The notes below the pieces were generated by a model, which saw nothing but the letters and a program-made list of their open reading frames with translations, was not told the DNA's origin and made no database searches. This document shows positions 47,891 to 59,545 of a stretch of DNA of 64,000 nt, piece after piece. Position 1 is the first letter of the stretch, and every line of letters begins with the position of its first letter. Source of the stretch: Nageia nagi. Taxonomy: Eukaryota; Pinophyta. Location: the NCBI GenBank assembly GCA_050084985.1, contig JBITNC010000001.1, positions 117,366,001 through 117,430,000 of the forward strand, in the 5' to 3' direction. The position numbers and the translations under genes are program-made.

Positions 47891-48701
47891 ACACTTTTTA
47901 TAAATATAAACTTATGAAGATCATTTTAATAAATATATTATTTGTTAAGACTATTTTAATAATTTTCCCTTAAATTAATACAAAATCAATCACTATAAAG
48001 TAATTTTCAAATAGCTACCAATGATCATTTTAATTATAATAGGAGTATCAAAGTTTTCCAATGCATTGGACACCTGCATCGCCATCGATGCTTTTGCCCA
48101 AATTTCCACCATTGTTGTTTGCTCATCTTCATCAGCATACCCCACATGGTGACCTACCAAACTATACAAATGAACAATGCCCACCACTAGGGAAGAGCAC
48201 CTAGTACATAGGCACATTTCAGGCTTATTATATACGATGACAGTGATTCAAAAATTTTAGTTACATCAACATAAATAGGTAAGGAAGAAATTGTAAAAAA
48301 ATTAAAGGGATTCGACTTTATTAATTTTAAGAATTGACTTAAGATGAATTTTAAGAATTGTAAAGTTAAAATGCACAACTACTCGATTGTCTCCCTTATA
48401 GCTTATAAGAAGTCAAATGTGTAGCATCTAGACGATGTGGATATGACAATTCAAAATCTATCCCAAACTCCAAACGTTCATGATAATTCATGATGTACCC
48501 AACTTCAAAGGAACTCTCAACCTTCCCTAAATAGATAGTACATCTTTCTTTTAAATGAAAGGAAGTTTATGTTGTACAAAATTTTCAAAAATGTGATGTT
48601 AGATTCAAGTTGCTCTTCATCATACAATTCACTATTTCTGACTATGTGGAGAGGGCATCTGATCTACCATCAATTAAAAGTGGTTGGGTGGATAGCCTTT
48701 G
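47891..48701. repeat. Block G, copy 3, left of the copia insertion
   Basis: Matches 2,871-3,811 up to GATAGCCTTTG, then is interrupted by the copia element. Minus frames at 47,993-48,217 and 48,187-48,378 are not conserved in the other G copies. Confidence 0.7.
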
Positions 48702-49797
48702 TGAAAATATTAATCCCCATTTTTGAGAGATATTAGGATATTTTGAGAATTATTTCATCTTTGAGAGATAATCCACACCTTCCTAGGTGTTACTGCAGAC
48801 TCTTTTTGGGGTCTATCCATCATGTCTATGCATTTTCTTCTTCCTTCAGGTGATGTTTCCATTCTTGGGTGTTATTAACTCTTATCTAGGTGTTATTATC
48901 TGCACATCTAGGCTCTATTTTCATTACAACCTCTGCTACATCCTACACTCCATGACTTAGAGACTGCAAGGCTTACTTCTTGAACTTTAAGCTGTAGTGC
49001 ATCTCCTCTAGGTTATGCATCATCATGGTTGTTATTCAATCTTTGAGCACTATCAAACCCTGATCTCCAAAATGTCTTTCTTAGGTTCCCTCTCCATTTT
49101 AGGCCTTATCTCCATTTCTTTGTTGCAGGTGTTAGGCTCCTCTGGGCTTTATCTCATTTCTCTAAGACTTATTAATTCTGAGCTTTATTAATTTTGGGTG
49201 CTACCACTCTTTGATACTTGTTGCACCTACCATTTTTGGTGAGTGACATCATTATTTTAGAGCCCAGATCCCAAGACTTATTGCACTATCATGACCCTCT
49301 TGTATTGGAACTCGAATTTACACTACAAAAATCTTCATATAAGAAATTTCTACCTTGGAATTAAATGCTCAATCATTGACACTAGTTTCTGAACACTAGC
49401 ATTAACATTTTTGTACAAAAATGGTTGATCTACCTTCTACAACCATTTAATGTATTTTAGATGTCATGCATACAAGGGCATAGGCTTCATCTACTTTGCA
49501 CAAAGGATGACATAATGTGTGCATGGATCCATGTTGCATTTATTTGTATTTTGACCATGTAGAAGGCATATAATATTAGATAGCCTATGCATAAATAAAA
49601 TAATAGATGGAGGAGCATAGAAAAGAGCTATGTATGTTTTCTTGTTAGCTCCAAGAGAGCATTGTAAAAAAATTTACTTCTCTACAATACAAATAATATT
49701 TTGGTCTCCTATTTATCTCGCTATTTATTTCACCTATGGTTAGCCTCGTTGTGCTCTAGCTATACACATCATTTATTTTTTTCTTTCAAACTCTTCA
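48702..49797 (+). repeat. 5' LTR of the copia element
   Basis: It starts TGAAAATATTAATCC right after CCTTTG. The end is set at TTCA (49,797), 2 bases before the primer-binding site. Similarity to the 3' LTR stops earlier, near 49,766, so that position is the alternative end. A TATA-like ATAAATAAAATAATA near 49,590 lies in a promoter-like position. Confidence 0.78.
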
Positions 49798-49799
49798 AT

Positions 49800-49811
49800 T
49801 GGTATTAGAAC
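49800..49811 (+). promoter_or_regulatory. Primer-binding site (initiator-Met tRNA type)
   Basis: TGGTATTAGAAC is close to the plant consensus TGGTATCAGAGC, which pairs with the 3' end of initiator-Met tRNA to prime minus-strand DNA. Confidence 0.75.
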
Positions 49812-49830
49812 GGGAGATTTATTGGGTTAA

Positions 49831-50755
49831 ATGGATTCCAAGTAAGGAAATTCATTACAGTTATAGATTCCCATTTTTAGTGGAGATCATTACAAGTACT
49901 AGTGCATATGGATGCAAACATTTCTTATCTCTCAATATGTATAGACATTTGTTTCCCTAGGATTTACCAACTCAGATGAAGTCACCTTTGCAATCATGAC
50001 TGTAGATGAGAAGAAAGAAGTGTTGGAGAATTGAAAGAAGGATGCTAAGGCATTGTTTGCTATCTAGTATGGGATAGATGTATCCATCTTCCCTAAAATT
50101 ATAGAGTGTAAGACTTCTAAGGAAGCATGGGAGATCTTCGAGATTGCATACAAAGGATCAACTAAGGTCCATGTGGAAAAGCTCCAGATTTTAAGGAAGG
50201 AGTTTGAATCTCTTCATATGAGGGAGGAAGAAAATATAAGTTTCTTCTATTCCAATATCCAAGATCTTATAAATGCCCTTCATTCACATGGTGAAGAGAT
50301 CAAAGACACTAGAATTGTTGAAAAGGTTCTCTAAAGCTTGCTGAGAAGGTTTGATCCCATCACCACTACCATTTAAGAAGTAGAGGACCTATCCCAACTC
50401 ATGCTAGTAGAGTAGTAGGGTAGTTTAACTACTTATGAATATAAAATTAGCAATAGAGTTAGGTCTTTGGACCAAGATTTCCAAGGATAGTTGAGAATGA
50501 AGGGCCAAGAGGCCTCTTCATCAACTCCTAGTTCTTCTTTATCCTCTCATGGAAGAGGTGGATCATGAAGAGGAAGAAGTGATGGTCGAGGTAGAGGCAA
50601 AAGAGGTCATGGAAGAGGCTGTTTTGGGGGAAGATCATAAGGTAACACCCCCAGGCATTGTGACTTCTATAACAAAAATGGTCACATGAAATCTCATTAT
50701 TGAAAGAAAAATCCCCAGCTCAAAGCTTAATATGTCAAATATCTAGCTAAGAGAA
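49831..50755 (+). pseudogene. Gag pseudogene of the copia element
   Basis: The frame from ATG 49,831 stays in register to the protease but has about a dozen stops. Family landmarks of the UBN2 capsid domain are readable: ALFAI, GIDVSIFPKIIECKTSKEAW, YKGSTKVHVEKLQILRKEFE and DLINALHSHGEEIKD. A Gly/Arg-rich stretch (GRGKRGHGRG) precedes the zinc knuckle at 50,659-50,700. There the second and last cysteines are both tyrosines (CDFYNKNGHMKSHY). Cys to Tyr is a G-to-A change, in keeping with decay of methylated DNA. Confidence 0.85.
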
Positions 50756-50757
50756 GC

Positions 50758-51168
50758 ATGTTCCTCACCTATAGCAATTTTCAGGCTAAAGAAGAAGATG
50801 TATGGTACTTGGATAATGGATGCTCCAACCACATGATTGGAAACAAAGCCTTTTTTCTTAATGTTGACAAGTCTATCATAGGCCAAGTTAGGTTTGGTGA
50901 CAAGAAAAGTGCCAACATCCATGGTAGAGGGACCATTGCCTTTAAGTCTAAAGCTAGGAAGATAGTCTATATGAATAGCACTTTCTTTGTTCCTAGCCAA
51001 CTTAGTAGAAGGGGTTATATAACCACCTTCAAAAGGAAAGGATGCACCATAGTAAAAGAGGCAAATAACCAGCTTATAGCCACCATCCATATGACTAAAA
51101 ATAAGATGTATATGTTCAGGATGACTCCTACAACAAGTTGTTTAAAGGCATCCATTGATTTTGCCTAG
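50758..51168 (+). pseudogene. Aspartic protease domain, active site altered
   Basis: It continues the gag frame. VWYLDNGCSNHM at 50,803-50,838 is the copia protease active site, where relatives have D-[ST]-G. Here the codons at 50,812-50,820 give D-N-G. IHGRGTIAFKSKARK and MYMFRMTP follow in normal order. A TAG ends the open stretch just before the integrase start LWHRRVGYLNF. Confidence 0.82.
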
Positions 51169-52250
51169 TTATGGCATAGGAGAGTTGGTTATTTAAACTT
51201 TCACTCATTGAATAGTCTACACAAATTGGTGAGAGGCATTCTTGCCATCTCCCATACACCCAATGAGGTTTATGAAAGTTATGTTGTAAGAAAGCAACAT
51301 AGAGTGAAGTTTCCAAAGCACCAATACAGGGCCAAATACCCTCTTTAGCTGGTGCATGCAGACTTGTGTGGACCAATTTAGACTCCCAACCAAGGTTGCA
51401 AGTCTAGATATATTCTCATTTTTACTGATGACTTTTCTAGGATGAGTTGGTTTTATTTACTGCAAAACATGTTTGACTCCTTTGAGAGTTTTATTAAATT
51501 TAAGTCTCTTGTTGAAAAATAATTTGGCTATTTTATCAAGAAGTTCAAAACTGATAGAGGAGGAGAATTCATTTCAAATGAATTTAAGAACTTTTACCAT
51601 CAGCATGACATTGTTAGGTAGTATACAACTACCTACACTCCATAGCAAAATGAAGTGGTTGAACGAAAAAATTGAATAGTTGTTGAGATGATTAGATGCA
51701 TGATAAAAGAAAAGGGTCATCCCATTAGTTTTTGGGGTGAAGTAGTGCATACTAATATTTATATTCTAAATAGGTGTCCCACTCAATTTTTAAAGGATAC
51801 CACCCCTTATGAAGCTTGGTTTGGTGTGCATCCAAACATTTCTCATCTTCGAATATTAGGCTCAACATGTTTTGTGCATGTGCAAAAAAAATTAGGAAGA
51901 AACTTGATGAGAAATCCATAAAATGTATTTTAGTGTGATACTTTAAAGCATCTAAGGCCCATAGATGTTATGATCCACTAACTGGTAAGATACACATCAG
52001 TAGAGATATGATTTTTGAAGAAGGGAACATAACCCTTCAAGAAAATGGTGCTAACAATACCACCATTGCTAAGTTCTAGTTTGATGAAGATGGTAACCTT
52101 ATCACACTACTACACCTCCTCCTCCTCAACCTTCATCACCATATTCACCTTCCACTAGCTCACCACAACAGGCATAGCCAAATCAGTCTCCTACTGCTCA
52201 TACTCCACTAGCCAAAAATAGGTGAACAAGTTACTGCTATCATCCTCCAT
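51169..52250 (+). pseudogene. Integrase domain, DDE residues kept, zinc site lost
   Basis: The domain starts LWHRRVGYLNFHSLNSLHKL (pre-integrase and HHCC region). Both cysteines of the zinc site are tyrosine (YESYVVRKQH). The catalytic triad is present in frame: D in VHADLCGP (51,361-51,363), D in KTDRGGEF (51,553-51,555) and E in VVERKN (51,661-51,663). Residue spacing between the last two is the canonical 35. An open stretch 51,688-51,921 covers PTQFLKDTTPYEAWFGVHPN and FVHVQKKL. A frameshift follows near the A-run at 51,884-51,891, and the rest is broken. Confidence 0.85.
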
Positions 52251-52252
52251 CA

Positions 52253-53302
52253 TTGATGCTGGATAAAGAGCTCAACAAAAGATTGACTCGATCACAAACT
52301 AGTGCTAGAAATCAAGAGGTAAATATCTCTTATGCATTAATGGCTTCATTTATTGATCCTTCCTCATATAATAAAGTTGTTGCTAATGAGGATTGGAAGA
52401 AATCCATGGAGAATGAGATTGAGCAAATCCAGAAGAATGACACTTGGGAGCTTGTATGTACTCCCAAGGATAAGAAGGTAATTGGTGTCAAGTGGATTTA
52501 TAAACTAAAGCATAATCCTGATGCAAGCATTGCAAAGCACAAAGTCCATCTAGTTGCTAATAGATATGCTTAGAAGGAAGGGCTAGATTATGATGAGACT
52601 TTTTCACTGGTGGCTAGGTTAGAGACTATGAGATCTTTGCTTGCACTTGCCTCTTATTTTGGATTGACAATTTATCAGATGGATGTGAATTTTGCTTTCC
52701 TAAATGGATATTTAAAGGAGGTTGTTTATATTAAGCAACTTGAAGGATTTATTATTCCTGATCAAGTAGACAAGATGTATAAACTCAAAAAGGCTCTGTA
52801 TGGCCTTAAATAAGCACCTTGGGCATGGCATGCCTGGATTGATGATTATCTTCAAAAAAATAGTTATCAAAGATGCTTAGTGAAAAGCACACTGTACACA
52901 AAAGTTAAAGGTAGTAACTTCTTTATTATGTGCTTGTATGTTGATGATATCATTTTTACTAGCATCTCTGATGCTATGATAGATCAATTTAAGAATGCTA
53001 TGATCCGTGAATTTGAGATGAGTGATCTTGGAGAGAGGAATTATTTTCTTGGCCTACAAGTCAAGCAATACTCTAGTGGAATTTTGATCACTTAGTCCAA
53101 ATATGTGAAAGATCTACTGGCTCACTTCAATATGCAAAGATGCAACCTCGTTGATACACCAACTATTATCGAAGCCAAGTTATTAAAGGAAGACTCCTCT
53201 GCACATGTTGATGCCACTATGTACCGATCCTTAATTGGTAGCCTTATGTATCTCATTGCTACAAGATCAAACATCATGTTTGATGTCAGCAAAGTAGCTT
53301 GA
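52253..53302 (+). pseudogene. Reverse transcriptase domain with YVDD
   Basis: One frame carries the whole domain through four open stretches separated by single stops. Its landmarks are NDTWELVCTPKDKKVIGVKW, IYKLKHNPDASIAKHK, YQMDVNFAFLNGYLKEVVYI, KMYKLKKALYGLK and CLYVDDIIF. YVDD is at 52,937-52,948, and the C-terminal markers are DLGERNYFLGLQV and MYRSLIGSLMYL. The stop after LYGLK replaces a glutamine codon (CAA to TAA). The domain is well preserved apart from stops and is the best region for clade assignment. Confidence 0.88.
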
Positions 53303-53886
53303 TTCATGCACTCACCACATCATATGCATTGGATTACAACCAAGTGGATCTTACACTATGTAAGTGGCACATGTCAATATGGGCTTTGGTATACATCCTC
53401 AGACTAGGAAATGTTACAAGCCTATACAAATGTTTATTAGGCTAGATGTCTTGATGACTGGAAGAGCATTTTAGGGTATGGATTCTCTTTAGATAATCTT
53501 TGGTCTCATGGAGTAATAAGAAGTAATCTACTATTGCACTTTCATCAATAGAAGCTGAGTACATTATTGCCTCTACCACTTGCACACAAGCCATTTGGCT
53601 TGCTCGTCTTTTTGAAGACTTGGGCATGGATATTGAGCTCTCCATTTTAGTGCACTATGACAATCTTAGCATGATTGCCATGACTAGCAACCTTGTATTT
53701 CACAATAGGAAAAAGCATATTGATATATGCCATCACTTTATGAGAGATCTGGTTGATGATGGCTTTATCCAATTTCATCACTATCCTATTGATGCTCAAC
53801 TTAAAGATATTTTTACAAAGCCATTGTTTAGGGATCATTTCTACTACCTTCAGAGCCATCTTGGAGTTAAAACCTTAGACATTTAG
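53303..53886 (+). pseudogene. RNase H domain of the copia element
   Basis: It begins in the RT frame with several stops (FMHSPHHMHW, ILHYVSGT), then shifts frame near 53,520. The open end (to 53,886) reads ARLFEDLGMDIELS, VHYDNLSMIAM, HNRKKHIDICHHFMRD and QLKDIFTKPLFRDHF, the usual copia RNase H tail. The polyprotein stop is at 53,884-53,886, about 150 bp before the 3' LTR. Confidence 0.85.
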
Positions 53887-54039
53887 GGGGTGAATATTGA
53901 CGTACCTTGACTACCACAAGCCACTAGCCAAACTCTAAATATATTGCATATGTATTTAACTTTGTTTTCTTTGAATTTGTGTTTTTTTGGCCAACAAAGA
54001 AACTATTTTCATTTTTTTCATGAAGGTTAAGGGGGTGAT

Positions 54040-55102
54040 TGAAAATATTAATCCCCATTCTCAAGAGATTGGGAGACTCTAGGCACTATTTCACCTTTGG
54101 GAGATAATCCATGCATTCTTGAGCATTACTGTAGACTCCTTCTAGGTTCTATCCATCATGTTTGTGCATTATCTTCTTCCTCTATGTGATGTTTCCATTC
54201 TCAAGTGTTATTAACTCTTGTTTGGGTGTTATTTTCTACACATCTAGGCTCTATTTTCATTCCAACCTCTGCTACATCCTATGCTCTAGGACTTAAGAGG
54301 CTATGAGGGTTACCTCCTAAACTTTGAGCTGTAGTACATCTCCTTTGGGTTATGCTTCATTATGGGCATTATTCAATCTTTGGGCATTATCAAACCTTGG
54401 TCTCTAGAACATCTTTCTCAGGCTCTCTCTCCATTCTAGGCCTTATCTCCATTTCTCTATTATGGGTGTTAGGCTCCTTTAGGTTTTATCTCATTTCTTT
54501 GAGACTTATTGATTTCGATCTTTATTAACTTTGGGTGCTACCACTCTCTGGGAGTTGTTGCACCTGTCATTTTTGGTGAGTGATATCATTGTTTTAGAGC
54601 TTGGATCTTGGGACTTATTGCATTATCACATCTCTCTTGCACTAGAACTTGGATTTACACTACAAAAACATTCATATAAGAAATTTCTACTTTGAAATTA
54701 AATGCTCAACTATCGACACTAGTTTCTAATACCAACATTAACATTTTTGTACAAAAATGGTTGATCTACCTTTTGCAACCATTTAATGTGTTTCAAACAT
54801 CATGCATACAAGGGCATGGGCTTCATCTACTCTGCAAAAAGGATGATAGAATGCATGCATGGAGCCATGCTGCATTTAATTATATTTTGACCAAGTAGCA
54901 AACATATAATATTAGATAGCCTATGCATAAATAAAATAATAGATGGAGGAGCATAGAAAAGAGCTGTGTATATTTTTTTGTTAGCTCCAAGAGAGCATTG
55001 TAAAAAAATTTACTTCTTTGCAATACAAATAATATTTTGGTCTCCTATTTATCTCGCTGTTTATTCTGCCTATGGTTAATCTCGTTATGCTATGGCTAAA
55101 CA
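54040..55102 (+). repeat. 3' LTR of the copia element (right end trimmed)
   Basis: It follows the purine tract and starts TGAAAATATTAATCC. It is co-linear with the 5' LTR to GCTATGGCTAAACA and then passes into host sequence GCATATTCTAATA. If the 5' LTR really ends at 49,797, about 30 bp of this LTR and its target duplication have been lost. The plus frame 54,692-54,898 is a chance opening. Confidence 0.8.
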
Positions 55103-55502
55103 AGCATATTCTAATATGTTGAAGAGCTATCATCTTGCAATTTTAAAACTCTTTGAGCTCTTTATTTTAGTGTATTGTTAAAAATGTGTTTGAACTTGGA
55201 TGAAATTAGATATGGTTTGTAATTTTAAAGATTGAAGAATATGGCTTAGCAAAGAAATTGGGTAGATGAAGCTTGGTTTCATAGTGTACCTTCTAAATCT
55301 GTACTTGTTTTGAAAATTTTTGAACACTTCTTCATCAAATAAACTACATTATAGTTACCAAAATAATTTTTCTAAAGGAAATAGAATTTAATTGTCCAAC
55401 AGAGTAAGTGGAGATTAGGTAAGCCAAAGTGATAAATGGTCAGATTTGTATCTTAAGTTTGTAGGATTTTGTGTTATGAATTGAGAAGTATAATCACAAG
55501 TA
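55103..55502. repeat. Host flank between copia element and D4
   Basis: Continues block G (CATCTTGCAATTTTAAAACT), contains the single GGATG (55,198-55,202) that is the empty site of the 2.08-kb solo LTR, and ends at ATAATCACAAGTA. Confidence 0.75.
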
Positions 55503-57356
55503 TGTTGGGTGTAGAGAATGATTAGAGTTTAGCTACATAAACTTGTTGTTATGTCATTTAACACATGGGTTTAGTTGGCATGAATCTCTAATTCCTAGAT
55601 AGATGTACATTCCAGTTAATGCATGATTGAGGATGAGAATTCTTATACATAGAATTTATGTGTATTATAAAAAAATAGTTTGACATGAGTGTATTGTATT
55701 AAGAGGGTTTGAGAGGAGAGTAAGTGTATGGGAGGAATTCATTGTATTTTCATTGAGGAATGGTTGTAGCCTTGCTACAAGATTGGATTCCATCCATCGA
55801 AGGAAGAATACAAAGAGTGAAATTTTTTAAGGGATGTAGCCCATATATTGGGTGAACCTCTTACATGCTTGTGTTATCTGTATTTCTATGTGAATTCTAT
55901 TTTGTTTTTTTCATGTAGTTAGAAATTTGAATATTTTCTCTAGAGACTATTTCATTTAATTGGTAAAAAATAACAACTGGTATCAGATCTTGGTGTGCTT
56001 GTTGGGTATTTGACAAAAAGGATTCTGATTCGAGTGGGAGGAGATGGCAGAAGATTATAAATTTAGTAGATAAATTCAATAGTCAGAACTTTCAATTTTG
56101 GGGAATTCATATTGAAGACTACTTGTGTTGTGTTTTATAGCTTCAGTGGCATTCAATATTTCTTAGGAGACAACTACGAAGGATCTAATGGACACACTAA
56201 AAAGGTTGTATAAAAATCTCTTCTGCTTCAAATAAAGTATTTTTAGTGAATCAACTTTATAATTTGCATATGCTAGAAGGTGGATATGTAGCTTGTCATT
56301 TAAATGAATTCAATATGGTTGTTAGCAAGTTAGCCTCTTGTAAAGTTAAAATAGAGGAAGAGATGCAAGCCATTTTATTCTTGTGTTCATTACCTAATAG
56401 ATGGAAGAGCTTGGTAGTAGCTATTAGTATTGTTTATGGTATTCTTTCTTTTGATAATGTGATAAGCACAGTCCTTGGTCATGAGTTACGAAGGAAGAGC
56501 ATAAGAGAGTCATCATTTGGTGTATCACTGATTGCTAGAGGAAAACAAAGGGTAAGAGGAATGAGTTTGGTGAACCATGGAGAGAATCAAGATAGATCTA
56601 GGTTTAAGGTAAATATGGAGTGTTGGCATTGTGGTAAGAAAGGGCATCTAAGGAAATATTATTGATCTCAAAATGGAGATGAAGGAGAAGGGTCAGAGGC
56701 ATACATGGCTAGTTATTTGTTACAATATGCCTTGATACTTTTTGTGGACTGTGAAGAGGAGATTGACCAAACAATGGGAGCTATGAGTGAGAGGTATGTC
56801 CACAAATATGGACATGATTCAAGATTTATTATATGATTTTAGGATGGAACACATAATATAGTTATAGCTTTGGATCATTACGATCCCAAGTCCCCAAGTT
56901 GAAAGGTAATTCCACTTTTGGGGAGTATGCTTTCAAAGCTAGTAGCAAAGCCATATTATATGTGTGCATGCTATGGGTCATCCATTATATGTAGATCTTG
57001 CTATAGTGGTGATGTTTGATTCACCATGTTACATAGTAATTTTGAGGATGTTATTATTATCAATAATTTTGGTAGGTAGATTTTGTGTTGCTTATTGATT
57101 ACAAGATTAAAGTATGTGGATGACACTAGTCTTGTGTGATAGTTCAGAGCATGTATACAATAGTATCGATGGGTTGGTCAATCCCTTGGTTGGTTGAAGA
57201 GTTGTCTTGAATGGATTACAATAGCAATAGAGTTGTTGTGGAGGAGATGCTTTCCTCATGTGGATGGAGTGTCATTATTATCACTGATTTCTTTTGTACC
57301 TAGAAATTTGAATATTTTCTCCAAAGACTATTTTATTTAATTGGTAAAAACTAACA
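55503..57356 (+). mobile_element. Gag-only element D, copy D4 (3' LTR mostly deleted)
   Basis: 5' LTR 55,503-55,975 (TGTTGGGTGTAG...AAATAACA) is followed by primer-binding site CTGGTATCAGATCTTGG (55,977), the best match to the tRNA complement among the D copies. The gag region spans 56,044-56,665, followed by noncoding internal sequence to about 57,285. There a deletion has removed the polypurine tract and most of the 3' LTR. The last ~70 bp of the LTR survive, ending CTAACA at 57,356. AAGTA flanks it at 55,498-55,502 and 57,357-57,361. Confidence 0.86.
56044..56665 (+). pseudogene. Copia-type gag pseudogene of D4
   Basis: ATG 56,044, then IHIEDYLCCVL and the shared frame shift. The open part from 56,246 has [49 protein letters not shown] and HELRRKSIRESS. 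The knuckle CWHCGKKGHLRKYY (56,621-56,662) has lost its last cysteine, and a TGA follows. Relative to D3 it has a better middle but a broken RNA-binding motif. Confidence 0.82.
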
Positions 57357-59545
57357 AAGTACAAGTATAATCGCAAATGTAGATACTTAGTTATGTATTT
57401 TATTTTGAATTTTACAAGCATAAGTAAACTTATATTTAAACTTCACATATATTTATTGATTGTTTGATCTATTGAACATGACTTTGAATTAGATTTTGCA
57501 TATCCTAGATCTAGTTGTAATATCTTCTTTCTATAGGTGATATGCTTTTGCATAGTTCAATTGGGTGAATTCAAACCTTATGTACATTGAAAGATAATTC
57601 ATTTGGGATATTTTGAAACGTACCAATAGGATGTTGCTACATATCTAAGATTTTTATTTACATTTGTACTCCATCTTCTTTCATTCATCCATGTTAAAAT
57701 TGTATTTAGATTTACTTGAACATAATTTATATTTATTTAAAATTATAATTGGTTATTTTTTAAAGTACTTTTGAAAACATCAAAGCTTCTCTAATTAAAG
57801 AATTCTATCTTTTAACTATTTTGTATTTTTAATATGAACTATATTATCTTCATAAGTTCAACATAAATTATTTTTATTTACATAGTATATCTTTTAAAAC
57901 TTTGTTAAATTAAAAACTTTTATCATATATTAAGAGAAAACTTTTATCATATATTAAAAGAAAATAGATATTCTATCATCAATATCAATAATTTTTTTAA
58001 TATGTGAAAAAAACCTTCGTAATTCAATTAAATTTTCTTAATATTATCCTTGGAGTAAAAATGAAATGGAACAAAAACAAAGTGAAATTATAGAAAAGCT
58101 ATAGCAAGCTGGTGACTAATAAGACCATTTCAAAACCAAAGAATATTACGAATATATTCTGATTTAGTTGTGCACCATCATTCCAAACAAGTCAATTATA
58201 CAGCTTTGATTTAATATACATATCACTTTCCATGTTTTGTTTTTGATTTTGAACTTTATGTTTTTAATCCATTCCCATATCATGCAATGGAATTGCTTTT
58301 TTTTTTTTTTTGGCATGTAAAGGCATTTTTACTGGCTTAAAAAACGACTCTTGTTACATAAAAATCACGTCATACGGCACGGGAGTTGAATGTCTATGTT
58401 TATATTAATTTATTCATGTTCATGAAAAGAATAGGAGAGCCTTAAGGGAAAGGATAAAAGGAATGAATTATAGAAATTTATTATGTGAAAATTTGTTTAT
58501 AGTTTTTTTTTTTTGGTTAGAATTTGTTTCGTTTCATTTCTTTTTAATTTGATACAATTTAAGGTAATTTGATTTAGAGTATGTATTATATTTTTAAAAG
58601 AAATGATATTTTCAAAAAAAAAATTGAATTATTTTTAATAGGGAATATCATCTTTTGTAAAATTAGTATTTTATTCTTTTAAGTTTTATGGTGCTTTTAT
58701 CTTTAGTAATTTGTAGAATAGTAATTGGAATTTGATAGGTACCATTTTCTTGACAATTATCAAATCACATCAAATAAATATTAAAATGAAGATTACTTTG
58801 AATGAAGGATCATATTATATAATATACCAATTCATTATTATAGTTAAAATTCAAGTTGTATGTCAAAGATAATATAGTGATAATAAAATATGGACCTTTA
58901 AATATGTTTTAATATTGTCATTAATAAATATATTTAATGATATCAATCAAGGATTAGATATTAAGGGATGAGAATTATATTCAAGCCCATGAGTTGATGT
59001 TAGACTCATACATTTTGCTTAATGATCCAGAGTTTAAAAAAATTAATAGATGGATTAATATGAAAAGTCAAGTGATAAATACCATAGGAGGATAAAATGG
59101 TACTTTCATTATTTAAGGATTCTATACATATTAAAATAATAATAAATGAGTTTGAAAACATTTAGGATATTTATGTAAAGGTAATAATAATGAATCTTAT
59201 TATTTAAATATACAATAGTGGTTTTTAAAATTACATTATTGGATTTTAGATTCGTAATTTAGGTTTCCTTATTACTATAAATTATCAAAGATTAAATAAT
59301 AATGATAACAAAAAGTATATTTGAAATGCTACAAGCTTAGTTTATGTTTGACTCTCTCAATATATGATCAAACCTCCTTAATCTCAAATTTTGGTCTTAG
59401 GAAATAATGAAAATACAATACAAGTGCTAATAACATCTAAGAAGAAATATAAATAGATAACGAACTAATTTTATATGAAAAAATAATTTGAAATAAGATA
59501 AACAGAGTGTGGAGAACTCAAATGTGTGTACTACAAATACATGTT
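57357..59545. repeat. Block X, copy 4
   Basis: Full X order from AAGTACAAGTATAATCG to GAGAACTCAAATGTGTGTAC, ending ACGAGATGTCAAATCTTGAGG, the undisturbed TIR-element site. It has a 24-bp tandem duplication (AAAACTTTTATCATATATTA...) starting near 57,913 and 57,937. Confidence 0.75.

Larger units (their letters stand above)
48702..55102 (+). mobile_element. Full-length but inactive Ty1/copia retrotransposon, ~6.4 kb
   Basis: Long LTRs (48,702-49,797 and 54,040-55,102) begin TGAAAATATTAATCCCCAT. A primer-binding site (TGGTATTAGAAC, 49,800) matches the plant initiator-Met pattern. Gag, protease, integrase, RT and RNase H follow in the copia order. A purine tract (AAGGTTAAGGGGGTGA) precedes the 3' LTR. 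About two dozen stops, at least three frameshifts and LTRs differing at roughly one site in six (by eye, first ~320 bases) mark it as old and dead. The site is empty at about 3,811 in the paralogous block. No clean target duplication remains. Confidence 0.9.

Noticed and set aside
50743-51090. 115-codon minus-strand frame opposite the copia protease
   Set aside because: The plus-strand frame carries clear protease motifs, so the minus frame is a shadow.
48702-55102. The copia element as a possibly active retrotransposon
   Set aside because: All domains are recognisable, but there are many in-frame stops, several frameshifts, lost zinc-binding cysteines, an altered protease site and strongly diverged LTRs.
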